A DNA stretch of 64,000 bases, taken from positions 204,176,618-204,240,617 of the forward strand of contig CP136065.1 in the NCBI GenBank assembly GCA_032622095.1, in the 5' to 3' direction. Position 1 is the first letter of the stretch; each line of letters opens with the position of its first letter. The notes beneath the pieces are model-generated. The model made no database searches. It was not told where the DNA came from and saw only the letters and a list, made by a program, of their open reading frames with translations. A program made the translations under genes and the position numbers. This document shows positions 21,936 through 32,192 of this stretch, in pieces. The stretch is from Siphonodentalium dalli (lineage: Eukaryota; Mollusca; Scaphopoda; Gadilida; Siphonodentaliidae).

Positions 21936-23049
21936 TAGAGGCAATAATTGGAGTTTTGCTATGCTAACAATTCAAAACAATCCTCTCTAGAAAGTCAATA
22001 TGTGCCATCAAAACGTAAAATAAAACGAACAACAAACACAAACTGAAAAACAATGCCAGGCTAGCCTTCAATTAAAACAAATGTTATTATGCCGAACTGC
22101 AGCCTAACTAATAATTTTTGTAGTTTCAAGTCTGTTGTGTATTCGAGTGAATTATTTTGTTTACTCACTTATCGATCTTGACTGGAAGGATTTTAGCAAG
22201 CTGTTCACAGTCGTGCACTTCTCCACACAAAATGTTTCGTGTGAAGAAACAGACAGGAACATTATTATGACGAATATAAGCCATCATGATACATGTAATG
22301 TACAATAACCACCACCTTTTTAATCACACCCCATTTGTATTTAAAATTGTACGCATATAGCGCACAACGGGATGACACTAGTGTGTAAATTGGTACCATA
22401 CAACGAAGAATGAAGTACCAGCATATGGCCTAACTTGTATTCTTTCAGAAACAGTTAAATTTGTTTCGCACGATATTCCGCTCGCTCATTGCATTTCTCC
22501 ATAAATTAATCTCATTTCAAACAACTTTTATCGCCTCAAAGTGCATTGTAGCCATCATTATTCGTTATATAATCCAACATTCTAGCAAATCCAGTTCATA
22601 ATTCAGCACATTCAAACAGTTTTATTCCGTAATCGCTATTTATCGTAAAGGCTTAGGTAATTAACCAGCGTAATTTATCAACTCGTTACGCGATTGGCGG
22701 AATTATTTCAAGCTCCACCCACCGCTGTCATCGGTAAGCGTCGACGCAGATGATCGGTCATGTGACCGCGTTGTGGTCACGTGATCGCACTCACGTGACT
22801 GATTTCGGATATTTCCGCGATTTTTTTAATATCATAATAATAAAAATACTATCTGCTCGATTTAGAATTTTCTTGGCGAAATGGGTCTGTTAGACATATA
22901 TTATTAGTATTATGACGATAAAAAAAATATTTTTTTGACAGACTAATTCCTTTAAGTTAGGTTTTGCAAGTTTGTTTAGTGAAAATGTGATTAAATACTC
23001 AACAACTCAGTAGCCTTCACATGTTTTAGTCGATGTATGTTATATTTAC
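21936..23049. other. No gene seen; E-box cluster inside
   Basis: AT-rich, intron-like sequence of the minus-strand KDZ-like gene, apart from a GC-richer island near 22700-22805. Confidence 0.45.
22757..22800. promoter_or_regulatory. Cluster of three CANNTG E-boxes
   Basis: CATGTG at 22759-22764 lies in the palindrome GGTCATGTGACC, and CACGTG occurs at 22778-22783 (GGTCACGTGATC) and 22792-22797 (CTCACGTGACT). TCACGTGA-type sites are bound by bHLH-Zip factors of the USF/MITF/TFE class. Three in 40 bp, in a local GC-rich patch, is suggestive of a regulatory element. Confidence 0.4.
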
Positions 23050-23135
23050 CTTTTCATTCGCCAGCAAATCCCATATCAATTCATGCGGCACCTGTTCCTG
23101 ACTTTCTGGGTCAATATTTTTCATTTTGGCAAACT
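23050..23135 (-). CDS. KDZ-like gene, internal exon
   Basis: Minus-strand exon between the acceptor CTGTACAACAG and the donor GAAAAG|GTAAAT. It starts with two bases that complete the codon left open by the previous exon (one base, G) and ends in phase 0. It reads FAKMKNIDPESQEQVPHELI and then WDLLANEK. The next exon in the chain (20472-20613) is phase 0, so the chain stays in frame. Confidence 0.6.
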
Positions 23136-23672
23136 CTGTTGTACAGTTGTTTACTTTTTCTGGTATTCTTTCCAATAAATGGAGCCCAGTGAGTGTAGCT
23201 TGGATTCACTTTGTAAGGATTTGGTTTTCCTTGAAAATGAATTTTTTTTTTAGATGTATTAAGATAAATAGTAGTATTTAGCTGAACTTGACAATGCCAT
23301 GTGAGCCATGGGTTGGTGTCCGTCCATCTGTGCTTCAACCAGTTCCTTCGACACATCATAAACACCACATCCCTCATCCAATCATTTACATACTTCGTAT
23401 GGATCTTTGACAACATGCAGGTCATTGTCTATTTTGAAATTAGAATTGGAAATTTTCCCCAAAGCGGATTTTAAAAGATTTTGTATATGTTGTTCTGCCA
23501 ACCAGTTCGGAACTTTTTTAAATCAAAAATGCTTCTTTACCAATTTATTCCAGATCTATCTGCCTATATAATGACAATATTATTTGATTGTATTGATATG
23601 GTGATCATGTGTTATGCCACATTGATTGTAATTAATATAATATTATAATAACTAAATATTATTAACACTTAC

Positions 23673-23774
23673 CCTTCAAGAATCCTCTGGCAAGAATTTC
23701 CATTGTCACATCATTCCAGAATTGGTCAGCATCAACTGTTGTTGGCATTTCTTTTGGTATTTCGACTTCATCCA
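23673..23774 (-). CDS. KDZ-like gene, internal exon
   Basis: A 102 bp minus-strand exon between the acceptor CTTCTTTTATAG and the strong donor TTGAAGG|GTAAGTG. It reads DEVEIPKEMPTTVDADQFW and then NDVTMEILARGFLK. Both junction phases (two bases at its start, one at its end) match the neighbours 24199-24279 and 23050-23135. The DADQFW...E.LARGF pattern fits the segment that follows the CxC zinc motif in KDZ-type proteins. Confidence 0.6.
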
Positions 23775-24279
23775 CTATAAAAGAAGTTGCTTGGGATTCT
23801 TATTATCATTTAATATGCTTCTCTAGAAAAGTCAATAATGATGCTAAAATTTGTGAATATTGTGTCGACTGATTAGCATAATGTAAATAGTAAATGTCAT
23901 GAAATTGTTGATATCATGCCTATATCTTGTTGATTTAACTATGTCGACAAATTATAGTTCTTCAAATAAATCAGGATCAACAAACTTAATAAAGGTAATA
24001 TATTAATGAAGTCATTTCATCCATTTCATGGAATTGAAAGATTTGAAAGTTTACAGACCGATTATAAAGTAAAATGACATAAAATTATTGTGGAACATGG
24101 TTTTGGGCTATATTTTATAACTATTTGCACAAGCATCCTGTGTCATCAGCTTTTTTTAAATACATAGAACTAATTTTAATATCCGATATATATCTCACCT
24201 GCATAACGGAAAACTGCGTTCTTGCTGAGATCATGGACAAGGATTTTAGGATGGTGCCCACATCTATTGCAGTTGAAAC

Positions 24280-24534
24280 TGTCGGGAATTTCGGATAAGT
24301 ATCGGGAAGATCGAAGAAGTCGGACCAGCGAAGTACTGCATATATCACCTTTACTATCAGCTACATAATCACAATCTGACACCAATGTCACAAGCGCACA
24401 TAGTCACAGTCACAGCTCACTCACGCGCCTACAATAGCGCGTGCGTTATCACGAGCATAGTCTCTTAATCACTCAGCCACAGTCGTTACCAGTTGACCGT
24501 CCGATATATACAGGGGCGTATCTAATCCCCGACA
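24280..24534 (-). repeat. LTR copy (3' LTR in the inferred sense)
   Basis: 255 bp, TG...CA ends with short inverted repeats TGTCGGG/CCCCGACA. It differs from the other LTR by four substitutions, so the insertion is fairly young. Confidence 0.9.
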
Positions 24535-24882
24535 TCCTCCGGGGGCACCGTACAGAGGTCCAAATTCGGAAACATAGAAGAGGTAAGTTTTGTGTTGAAA
24601 TGTCCATTCAAAGTTAGACGCGCTGTGAAAGTAGATCCAAAGGATAACTCAGTCGGGATTGTCAAGGATGTGAGAACAGGAATGCATGGTACATGTAATT
24701 CACAATCAAATACAGAACACACGTCTGGAAGACATAGAACATACGCAAATACGTCATGCGAATCAATGATCGAGTTCGAATATCCAGCAGACAGAAGACT
24801 GTCCAGTGTCTGTGAACCGTGTGGCACATCAATCACATATTCACACGCATCGCTCTCGGGTGGTTCAGAAGAATTGCGAGTA

Positions 24883-25746
24883 TCAAGATCGGTCGAGTTC
24901 TCTCCGACGAGGAATACATGTAGCAGCTGCCATCAATATACCCGGTGTCGCTAGGGTATACATGGGTGAAGTCGGTTGGTCATCTGGTGATATCGACCTA
25001 CTAGTATGTGCACCAAAAGCAAGCACATCCGACTGAGGATCTATCTGACAAGGGATCGAATAGTCGGGAGTTTCAGAACCTGAAACCGAGGCGTCTATAG
25101 AGATCAGAGTGTCACTAACAGGTGAAGCACAGTCGGCTGTAACTGGTTCTGTACTGACTGAATTCAGACCATTGGGCACATGGATGTCGGCTGAACTTCT
25201 GTCACCAAACGAAGCTGGTACAGTACATTCCGTGTGGTCTGCTTCTGTGGACGGGAAATATCGAACTAGCTGGGTTGTGCACGTGTCTCTTACATCAAGA
25301 TGTCCATCAAGATACTGCCCAATGATGGAACACCTGTCTCGCACACCTCCCATAGCATCCTCTATAAGGTCAGCTTCTCTTAAATAAGCATCGTCATTCT
25401 CTATGTGTTCTATTAGATCCCAGGATGATCGACCTAGGGCTTTAACATTAGTTCTGATCAGCAATTGAATGTCTAAGAGTTCCTCTGCGCATTCCAGAGA
25501 TTGTAAATCCATGAGAACATCGGCCTTGCAAATAAGATCTAGCGTGTCATCGAAGAGATGTGTCCATATCGTTATGCTCATGCGTTCCTTTATCGAATTC
25601 ATGTTGTGTCCAGGATCCGGTTCGAGTGACCAAATGTCGGGAATTTCGGATAAGTATCGGGAAGATCGAAGAAGTCGGACAAGCGAAGTACTGCATATAT
25701 CACCTTTACTATCAGCTACATAATCACAATCTGACACCAATGTCAC
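24883..25746 (-). CDS. Uncharacterised internal ORF of the LTR element
   Basis: A 287-codon minus-strand frame starts inside the LTR (MTLVSDCDYVADSKGD) and runs through most of the interior. The middle is rich in Leu, Asp and Glu and looks helical (for example SLECAEELLDIQLL), and the C-terminal third is Ser/Thr/Pro-rich. I see no CCHC knuckle, protease DTG, or RT motif. By position it could be a Gag-like protein, but the sequence does not prove it. Both strands are partly open here, so codon evidence is weak. Confidence 0.35.
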   Translation of the reverse strand: MTLVSDCDYVADSKGDICSTSLVRLLRSSRYLSEIPDIWSLEPDPGHNMNSIKERMSITIWTHLFDDTLDLICKADVLMDLQSLECAEELLDIQLLIRTNVKALGRSSWDLIEHIENDDAYLREADLIEDAMGGVRDRCSIIGQYLDGHLDVRDTCTTQLVRYFPSTEADHTECTVPASFGDRSSADIHVPNGLNSVSTEPVTADCASPVSDTLISIDASVSGSETPDYSIPCQIDPQSDVLAFGAHTSRSISPDDQPTSPMYTLATPGILMAAATCIPRRRELDRS

Positions 25747-25889
25747 AAGCGCACATAGTCACAGTCACAGCTCACTCACGCGCATACAATAGCGCGTGCG
25801 TTATCACGAGCATTGTCTCTTAATCACTCAGCCACAGTCGTTACCAGTTGACCGTCCGATATATACAGGGGCGTATCTAATCCACGACA
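25635..25889 (-). repeat. LTR copy (5' LTR in the inferred sense)
   Basis: 255 bp partner of 24280-24534. It ends CCACGACA where the other has CCCCGACA. Confidence 0.9.
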
Positions 25890-26217
25890 GAAACCATACT
25901 CATGATCTGTCATTGCCGCGAAGCAAGATAACCATTTTCAATAACTTGATGACATAGCTTTATGTCCATTTGGTATTCTATGGTTGAAATGACTCTGTTT
26001 ATTGCTGTGTGCATCTGAGGGAAAAATTAAATGCTATATTGATCTCTGCTGACAATATTGATAAATTAAATCCATTAAATCTTATATTTCATCTTTCATT
26101 GATTGACACCATGATGTGATAATCAAAACGCCTGATTGTACATTTAGGTAATGCCTATAAATTCTCACTATACACATAATTTTAGATGTCTTTGTTTTCG
26201 CTGAAATATTAATCGAC

Positions 26218-26358
26218 TATGGACCATGTGGGGGGGGGGGTGACACTACAAGAACTATTCTCCCTCGACAACGGTCCTTGACGGATAAGACTATTGGCTG
26301 ATAGTCTCTTCTGCCTTTCGGGAGATAGTTATTTCCATGTCCCCACACATAGTCCATA
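26218..26358. mobile_element. Palindromic MITE-like element
   Basis: TATGGACCATGTGGGG at the left pairs with CCCCACACATAGTCCATA at the right. A second inverted pair lies inside (AACTATTCTCCC and GGGAGATAGTT), and a third at the centre (AAGACTAT and ATAGTCTCTT). The whole ~140 bp is a nested foldback. No target-site duplication was identified. Confidence 0.5.
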
Positions 26359-26934
26359 TTCATTTAATATATCAGTGCAAAGACGGTCAGGTTCTGCTAT
26401 GCAGATGTAATATTTATATTTTATACCCTGTCATCTTTAATCCTATCAGTACTCTTAATAAAAATACAGAATATTGACAAGAAAACCAAATTTATTTTAG
26501 TTACATTCATTGTTGAAGTAAAGATCATTACTTACTAATTTTGCCTTTTACTAATCATACCATGCCAGATGGAATAAACAGATATGTACATGTATATTTA
26601 AATTGTGCATTATTTATATGACACAGAAAAATCAAGCCAATTATCCAACTGCAATTCCAATGTATATTTTAATTTATTCAAATGTAAAATGTCTGCTTTA
26701 ATACCATAAGTGATGCTCTGATGTGTTCAGGAAATCATGTCAGCAAAATGGCATCATTAAAGTTGAACAGGCCATCTGTCAGCTCTTGGTAATGATATAC
26801 CAACCCGCAAGAAAGGCACTCTTTATAGGAGATGATGAATCCATCCATTGGTATAGCTGTGTGAGAGATTACTCTTGCCCGCCTCTCTGCTAAGATGGGT
26901 GGACTCAATTCTTCTCCACACTTCCTGAAACATG
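26359..26934. other. No gene seen
   Basis: AT-rich. Minus-strand frames at 26735-27161 run into the AAGGTCA repeat and are repeat-derived. Confidence 0.45.
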
Positions 26935-27425
26935 GATGGAGACAAAAGTACCCGTCGAAATCCATCCGGTTTTACCAGATTTGACCTTGAATTGATCATT
27001 TTGAAGGTCAAGGTCAGGTCGGGGTCACGATTTGACCCGTCCAAAACACTCAGTGGACAAAAGTAACCATATGTATAAAATTTCATTGAAATCCCATCAA
27101 AATTCGCAATTTGACCTTGAATTGACCCGATTTCAAGGTCAAGGTCACGTCGCACGGGCAAATGAATAGGTTTATGACACTCCCCATTCGAAAGTATCCC
27201 TAGACACTAATTTTCATCGAAATCCCGCGATACTCAGGTGTTTGACCTTGAAATGACCCAACTTCAAGGTCAATGTCACGTCACACGGGCAAATTAATAG
27301 GCCTATGCCACTCCCTGGCCGAAAGTACCTACACATACCAAGTTTCATCGAAATCGGCTCGGCCGTTTTCGAGTCCATCGCGAACAGACACACAGACAGA
27401 CACACAGATTTCCCAAAATATATAT
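26935..27425 (-). repeat. Dispersed AAGGTCA-rich repeat, minus orientation
   Basis: Contains TTTGACCTTGAATTGACC, TTTCAAGGTCAAGGTCACGT and a terminal tract of GTCCATCGCGAACAGACACA followed by CAGACAGACACACAG. These are the same phrases, reversed, as at 30360-31676. Frames through it (26823-27161, 27214-27405) are by-products. Confidence 0.8.
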
Positions 27426-27489
27426 GAGATGTATATATTTAGTGATCGCCATTAGTCGATATTGAAATGCATGCATAATGTTTAGTTAA

Positions 27490-27715
27490 AGCCACATGGC
27501 TGTTTGCGTTCCAAGATACACCTAACCATATTCACATTTGATTTTGTTTCCGGTATCGACATAGGTCGATATACATACTTGAACTACCTTTGTACTGGGA
27601 TTATATTTCCCAGAAAGGCGCATTGGAGTCATACAAAATACAACTTTAAACACGGGTCCCAAACAAACAACAGCCATCTCATCAGCATGGAATAGAATAC
27701 CATTTCGTCTTTTCA
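27490..27715. repeat. Dispersed repeat, pair with 29070-29300
   Basis: Shares CCAAGATACACC/CCAAAATACACG, GTTTCCGGGTATCGA, ATATATTTC-type core phrases, ATTGGAGTC, AAATACAACTTT and AAACAAACAACAGCCATCTC with the copy at 29070-29300. Both copies are in the same orientation. No class assigned. Confidence 0.7.
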
Positions 27716-27799
27716 AAGAATCTATCTGAAAACATACTTTCAAAACTCTCAAAGAATGGCTTTATGCATATGATTATATATAGCCTGTGCTCATGAATC

Positions 27800-28730
27800 G
27801 GAAATTCAATTTTTAAATTCAAGACAGCTAGCCACCATCGGCATTGTTTTTCTCAAAGTCAAAAATACCAAACAAATATTTAAAACATTACTTAATGTAA
27901 CTTTCATGGTCGATGAAACGAGTGGCTGAAATCCGACGGTGGCCATGTTTCTATGACTAATTTCCTAATGATCGCACCAATGCTACAGTCTCTAGCAATG
28001 ATTCGTTCTCATTTTGATACCAATGTCATGACCCATGAAAAATTTCACGATGATCGGTGCATTGACATAGGCTCTAGGCAGTGTTATTGATTTATATATG
28101 CAGTGTTATCGCTGAAATCCAAGATGGCCGACGGCGGCCATGTTTCTTGGAGAATTCACACCAAAATGACTTGTTCCTATCTACATGTCAATATCAACCT
28201 CCATGGCAAATTTAATTATGTTCGGACCAACACTGCGACCTCTTGCCCGTGCTAAATGATGCAATTTTGAAATCCAAGATGGCTGCTGGCAGCCATATTT
28301 TTTATGCAAAATGAGCCCAAAATGACTCGGTGTCGTCTAGATATCAATTTCATGATCGATGAAAAATTTCATGATGATCGGTGCATCGACACAGGCTCTA
28401 GGCTGTGTTATTGATTCAGATTTATCTAGTATTATCACTGAAATCCAAGATGGCCGATGGCGGCCATGTTTCTTGGAGGATTCACACCAAAATGACTCGT
28501 TCCCATCTACGTGTCAATGTAAACCTCCATGACAAATGTAATGATGATCAGACAAACACTGCTTCTTCTAGCCCGTGCTAAAGGATGCAAGTTTGAAATC
28601 CAAGATGGCTGCCAGTGGCCATGTTTTTTATGCAAATGAGCCCAAAATGACTCGTTCCCATCTAGACGCCAATGTCATCATCCATGAAATATTTCATGCA
28701 TGATCAGTGCATCGGTTCGGTCATGTAATA
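27800..28730. repeat. AAGATGGCC-type tandem repeat, ~3.5 units
   Basis: The phrases AAATCCAAGATGGC, GGCCATGTTT, AAAATGACTCG, TTTCATGATGATCGGTGCAT and GCTCTAGGC recur at ~130 and ~300 bp intervals. This family is dispersed through the window (8760, 13800, 20220, 43990). It is non-coding. Confidence 0.85.
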
Positions 28731-29069
28731 AACATGTAATCAGCAGCTATCTTTGAAATTAGAAATGATACTTTCATGCTATCCGTCTCCGGATCATAGT
28801 TTTAAAGTTTGCGCATATTTTCGTACTATTTCCGCTTCTTTCGATTTCATCAGAAGAACTGGAAAAATATACCGATGGAATGTTGTAGAATGGCATCTAG
28901 GGTGTAAGAGTTACCAACAGTTTTTAGTGAAAATATATTTTTTGTAGGAATACAGTTGAGTTCAAAATGGGTGGCAACAATTTTTTGTTTCATTCCTTCC
29001 GTGACCTGCAGTCCCGGGTGCTGGTTCCGCCAATAAAAGAGGGTTTTCAACCAAATTCCAGGCTTCTGT

Positions 29070-29300
29070 GGTTGAAGCCACATGGAGATTTTGGCCGCTC
29101 CAAAATACACGTAATAATTTTTGGTTGTGTATGTTTCCGGGTATCGAGATATGTTGATCAATACACAAGCTATATTTCTACTGGCATTATATTTCACTGA
29201 AAGACCTATTGGAGTCCTTAAAAAATACAACTTTGAACACGCTATTTTTGGTCCAAAACAAACAACAGCCATCTGCACGACACGGAACAGAAAAGAGCGT
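29070..29300. repeat. Dispersed repeat, pair with 27490-27715
   Basis: Second copy of the family described at 27490. It ends near CGACACGGAACAGAA, followed by TAAAGAGCGTT. Confidence 0.7.
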
Positions 29301-29799
29301 TCAGTTTTAGTCTATTCCTGATATGGTAGAAATAAAGAGCGTTACTCTTTCATTTCAGAAAATGGTTAAAGCAGCTGGATATTACTGCAGAGCATATACG
29401 ATGCCACAGTTATATCAATAGTTTGTATATTTGTCAATATATATTATATATATATTATATATAAAGCTATGTCATCAAATTATGTGCATATGGACACAAG
29501 TCTTAAGCTCGAATTAGTCATGTCCGTTTAATATATTTTTATAGTGATAATGCAGTTGAATGTAAAGACAGGTAAACGCTTACATGTATGCATACCACTG
29601 GCCCATCCTATATGTACAATACATGTAAATACGATGTTACTTTCATCATCATATTTTTGTAACTATTAGTACATGTATATATCTTATATTATAATCCTTT
29701 CATTCAACAACTCACATATAGATATACCGCGTTTAACGTAAACGCAAATAGTTGATGATGATGTGGTGCATATATATATACAATGTATATACATGTATA

Positions 29800-29836
<37 letters not shown>

Positions 29837-29925
29837 ACAGCTCCCCACGCCACCTCCGCCACAAAAATGCATACTTGTTCTCTGCATATTCTCTGTATTT
29901 CTACCGGTCGTACACGTAAACGCGG
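29301..29925. other. No gene seen; AT-rich with (TA)n
   Basis: Contains TA-rich runs at 29435-29465 and a longer (TA)n at about 29797-29830. Also CGCGTTTAACGTAAACGC near 29727, a phrase that recurs near 29920, 30100 and 31820. Confidence 0.6.
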
Positions 29926-30140
29926 TTTAACGCAAACGCGGATAAGAATATGTATACGCATACCACTAGCGAGTTCTATATATGTTATACGAGTGGGGCA
30001 ATCTTGGCATGGAGATGGACATTGATGATCTTTATAATAGTGAGATATGAGATGGTCCGTCAATTTGGAAACTCACTGAGATATAGTCACAACGTGGTTA
30101 ACGTTAACGCGGTTATAAAAGCAAACACAGCTTTGTATGC
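29925..30140 (+). repeat. Segmental duplication, copy 1, with TATA box
   Basis: From GATAAGAATA to GTTATAAAAGCAAA this segment matches 31815-32020 (GAGTGGGGCAATCTTGGCAT, GAGATGGTCCGTCAATTTGG and GAGATATAGTCACAAC are shared). It ends in the sequence GTTAACGCGGTTATAAAAGC. A TATAAAA lies at 30114-30120, and a strong donor-like AAAT|GTAAGT follows at about 30173. This could be a promoter with a short first exon. Confidence 0.5.
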
Positions 30141-30359
30141 GGATCATGGTGTCCACTTCATTTCTAGCAAATGTAAGTAATTAAATGGTGTGAAGTATCA
30201 TGTAGATCGATATAACGACAAAATTTCGAGGCTTTATCTAAAAAATACAATGCAATAAATAGCGTGATAAAACAAACCAAAAACAAATATCAGCGCAATA
30301 TTCGGCCATTCTGTAGACATCATGCATACCGTACTTTTATGTTCTTTTATCTATTATAT

Positions 30360-31676
30360 ATTTTGGAAGATCTGTCTGTCTGTCTGTGTGTGTGTGTGTG
30401 TTCGCGATGAACTCGAAAACGGCCGACCCGATTTCGATGAAACTTGGTATGTGGGGTATTTTCGGCCGGGGGGTGGCATGGGCCTATTAATTTGTCCGTG
30501 CAACGTGACCTTGACCTTGAAATCGGGTCATTCCAAGGTCAAACGCCTGAATATCACGGGATTTCGATGAAACTTGGTACGTGGGGGTACCTTCGGCCGG
30601 GGAGTGGCATAGGCCTATTAATTTGCCCGTGCAACGTGACCTTGACATCGTGTCATTTCAAGGTCAAACGTCCGAATATCACGGGATTTCGATGAAACTT
30701 GGTATGTGGGGGTACCTTCGTATGGGGAGTCTCATAATCATATTCATTTGCCCGTGCGACGTGACCTGGACCTTGAAATCGGGTCAATTCAAGGTCAAAT
30801 CGCCAATTTTGATGGGATTTCGACGAAATTTTATACACAGGGTTACTTTTGTCCACTGGGTGTTTTGGATGGGTCAAATCGTGACCCCGACCTGACCTTC
30901 AAAATAATCAATTCAAGGTCAAATCGGGTAAAACCGGATGGATTTCGACGGGCCCGTTTGTCGGGTACTTTTGTCCGGGCAGTGTTTTGGACTGGTCAAA
31001 TCGTGACCCCACTTGACCTTGACCTTCAAAATTGACAATTCAAGGTCAAAGCCCGGACGAAGTCGGGTCACCTTCTAGTTCTATTATATATTTTGGAAGA
31101 TCTGTCTGTGTGTGTGTCTGTAATCGATGGACTCGAAAACGGCCGAGCCGATTTCGATGAAACTTGGTATGTGGGGGTATTTTCGGCCGGGGAGTGACAT
31201 TAGCCTATTAATTTGCCCGTGCGACGTGACCTTGACCTCGGGTAATTTCAAGGTCAAACCCCTGAATATCACGGGATTTCGATGGAACTTTGTAAGTGTG
31301 GGTACCTTCGGCCGGGGAGTGGCATAAGCATATGCATTTGCCCGTGCGACGTGACCTTGACCTTGAAATCGGGTCAATTCAAGGTCAAATCGCGAATTTT
31401 GATGGGATTTCGACGAAATTTGATACATAGGGTTACTTTTGTCCACTGAGTGTTTTGGACGGGTCATATCGTGACCCCGACCTGACCTTGACCTTCAAAA
31501 TGATCAATTCGAGGTCAAATCGGGTAAAACCGGATGGATTTCGACGGGTACTTTTGTCGGGTACTTTTGTCCGGGCAGTGTTTTGGACGGGTCAAATCGT
31601 TACCCCACCTGACCTTGACCTTCAAAATGGTCAATTCAAGGTCAAAGCCCGGACGAAGTCGGGTCACCTTCTAGTT
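30360..31676 (+). repeat. Dispersed AAGGTCA-rich repeat, two copies in tandem
   Basis: Copies at about 30350-31078 and 31080-31676 both start ATTATATATTTTGGAAGATC followed by TGTCTGTSTG and end GAAGTCGGGTCACCTTCTAG. Inside, TCAAGGTCA/TGACCTTGA sites occur more than a dozen times, together with GATTTCGATGAAACTTGGTA and CGGCCGGGGAGTGGCAT. A (GT)n tract lies at 30386-30401. Frames through the repeat (30444-31035 and others) show the same peptide again and again and are artefacts. Confidence 0.85.
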
Positions 31677-31770
31677 GTATATATATCTTTATCACATTTT
31701 ATGTAACAGCGCAAATGAACACATCTCTGTTGAGAAATAGGCGCTCCACAAATAATAATAATAATAATAC

Positions 31771-32020
31771 TTGTTCCCGGCATATTATCATATTTCTATT
31801 TCTATTTCTACCGGCTGTTAACGCAAACACAGATAAGAATACATGCATACAACTGGCGAGTTCTATATGTTATACGAGTGGGGCAATCTTGGCATGGGAA
31901 TGGACGTTGATGATCTTTATAATAATACGAAATGAGATGGTCCGTCAATTTGGAAATTCACTGAGATATAGTCACAACTCGGTTAACGCGGTTATAAAAG
32001 CAAAAGCAGCTTTATACATG
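31771..32020 (+). repeat. Segmental duplication, copy 2, with TATA box
   Basis: Second copy of 29925-30140. TATAAAAG lies at 31993-32000 after GGTTAACGCGG, about 190 bp upstream of the BEN exon. An (AAT)n microsatellite at about 31751-31768 precedes it. The two copies flank the AAGGTCA repeats. Confidence 0.5.
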
Positions 32021-32192
32021 CATGCATACCTACATGCATGTTGCCACATCGTCTCAGATTTATCAGGATTATACATACATTTAGCTTATTGCTGTTATAA
32101 CATACCCGGTAAACTTTTATATCCTTTGTACCATATGACATTGTACATGTATATATGGAGGACTATAATCCACCTGTCATTCTGTATTGCAG

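Larger units (their letters stand above)
24280..25889 (-). mobile_element. Short LTR retrotransposon, complete, with 5 bp target-site duplication
   Basis: Two 255 bp direct repeats (24280-24534 and 25635-25889) start TGTCGGG and end CGACA, differ at only four positions, and are flanked by GAAAC on both sides (24275-24279 and 25890-25894). A minus-strand orientation fits best. In that sense TATATATCGGACGG is a possible promoter in the LTR, a TGG lies two bases inside the first LTR (candidate primer-binding site), and a short purine run GGAGGA precedes the other LTR. The 1.1 kb interior has no protease, reverse transcriptase or integrase. It is therefore non-autonomous (TRIM-like or internally deleted). 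Confidence 0.85.
24199..26014 (-). pseudogene. KDZ-like gene, CxC-motif exon split by an LTR retrotransposon
   Basis: The exon runs on the minus strand from 26014 (after the acceptor TTTTCCCTCAG) to 25895, is broken by the LTR element at 24280-25889, and resumes at 24279-24199, ending at the donor TATGCAG|GTGAGA. The downstream part reads CNRCGHHPKILVHDLSK and then NAVFRYA, a C-x2-C-G-x2-P-x-I-L-x2-D signature seen in CxC domains of KDZ transposases and their host derivatives. Across the insertion, with one copy of the 5 bp duplication removed, the frame continues from TDHEYG. The upstream part of the exon (MHTAINRVIS...IENGYLASRQ) is in another frame and meets a TGA. A one-base loss between the two would explain this. 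The exon thus carries both an insertion and a frameshift, so I call this copy disrupted. Confidence 0.6.

Noticed and set aside
23111-23425. 104-codon minus-strand ORF (contains WMRDVVFMMCRRNW)
   Set aside because: The GATTGGATGAGGGATGTGG wording is that of the AAGATGGCC-type dispersed repeat. The real exon of the gene (23050-23135) is in another frame.
24592-25387. Plus-strand ORFs of 76-120 codons inside the LTR element
   Set aside because: The promoter-like sequence, candidate primer-binding site and purine run favour the minus strand, and the plus frames overlap the minus ORF.
30444-31706. Overlapping ORFs reading RDLDLEIGS...DGISMKF again and again
   Set aside because: They follow the AAGGTCA-rich non-coding repeat in all copies and orientations, with different frames open in each.
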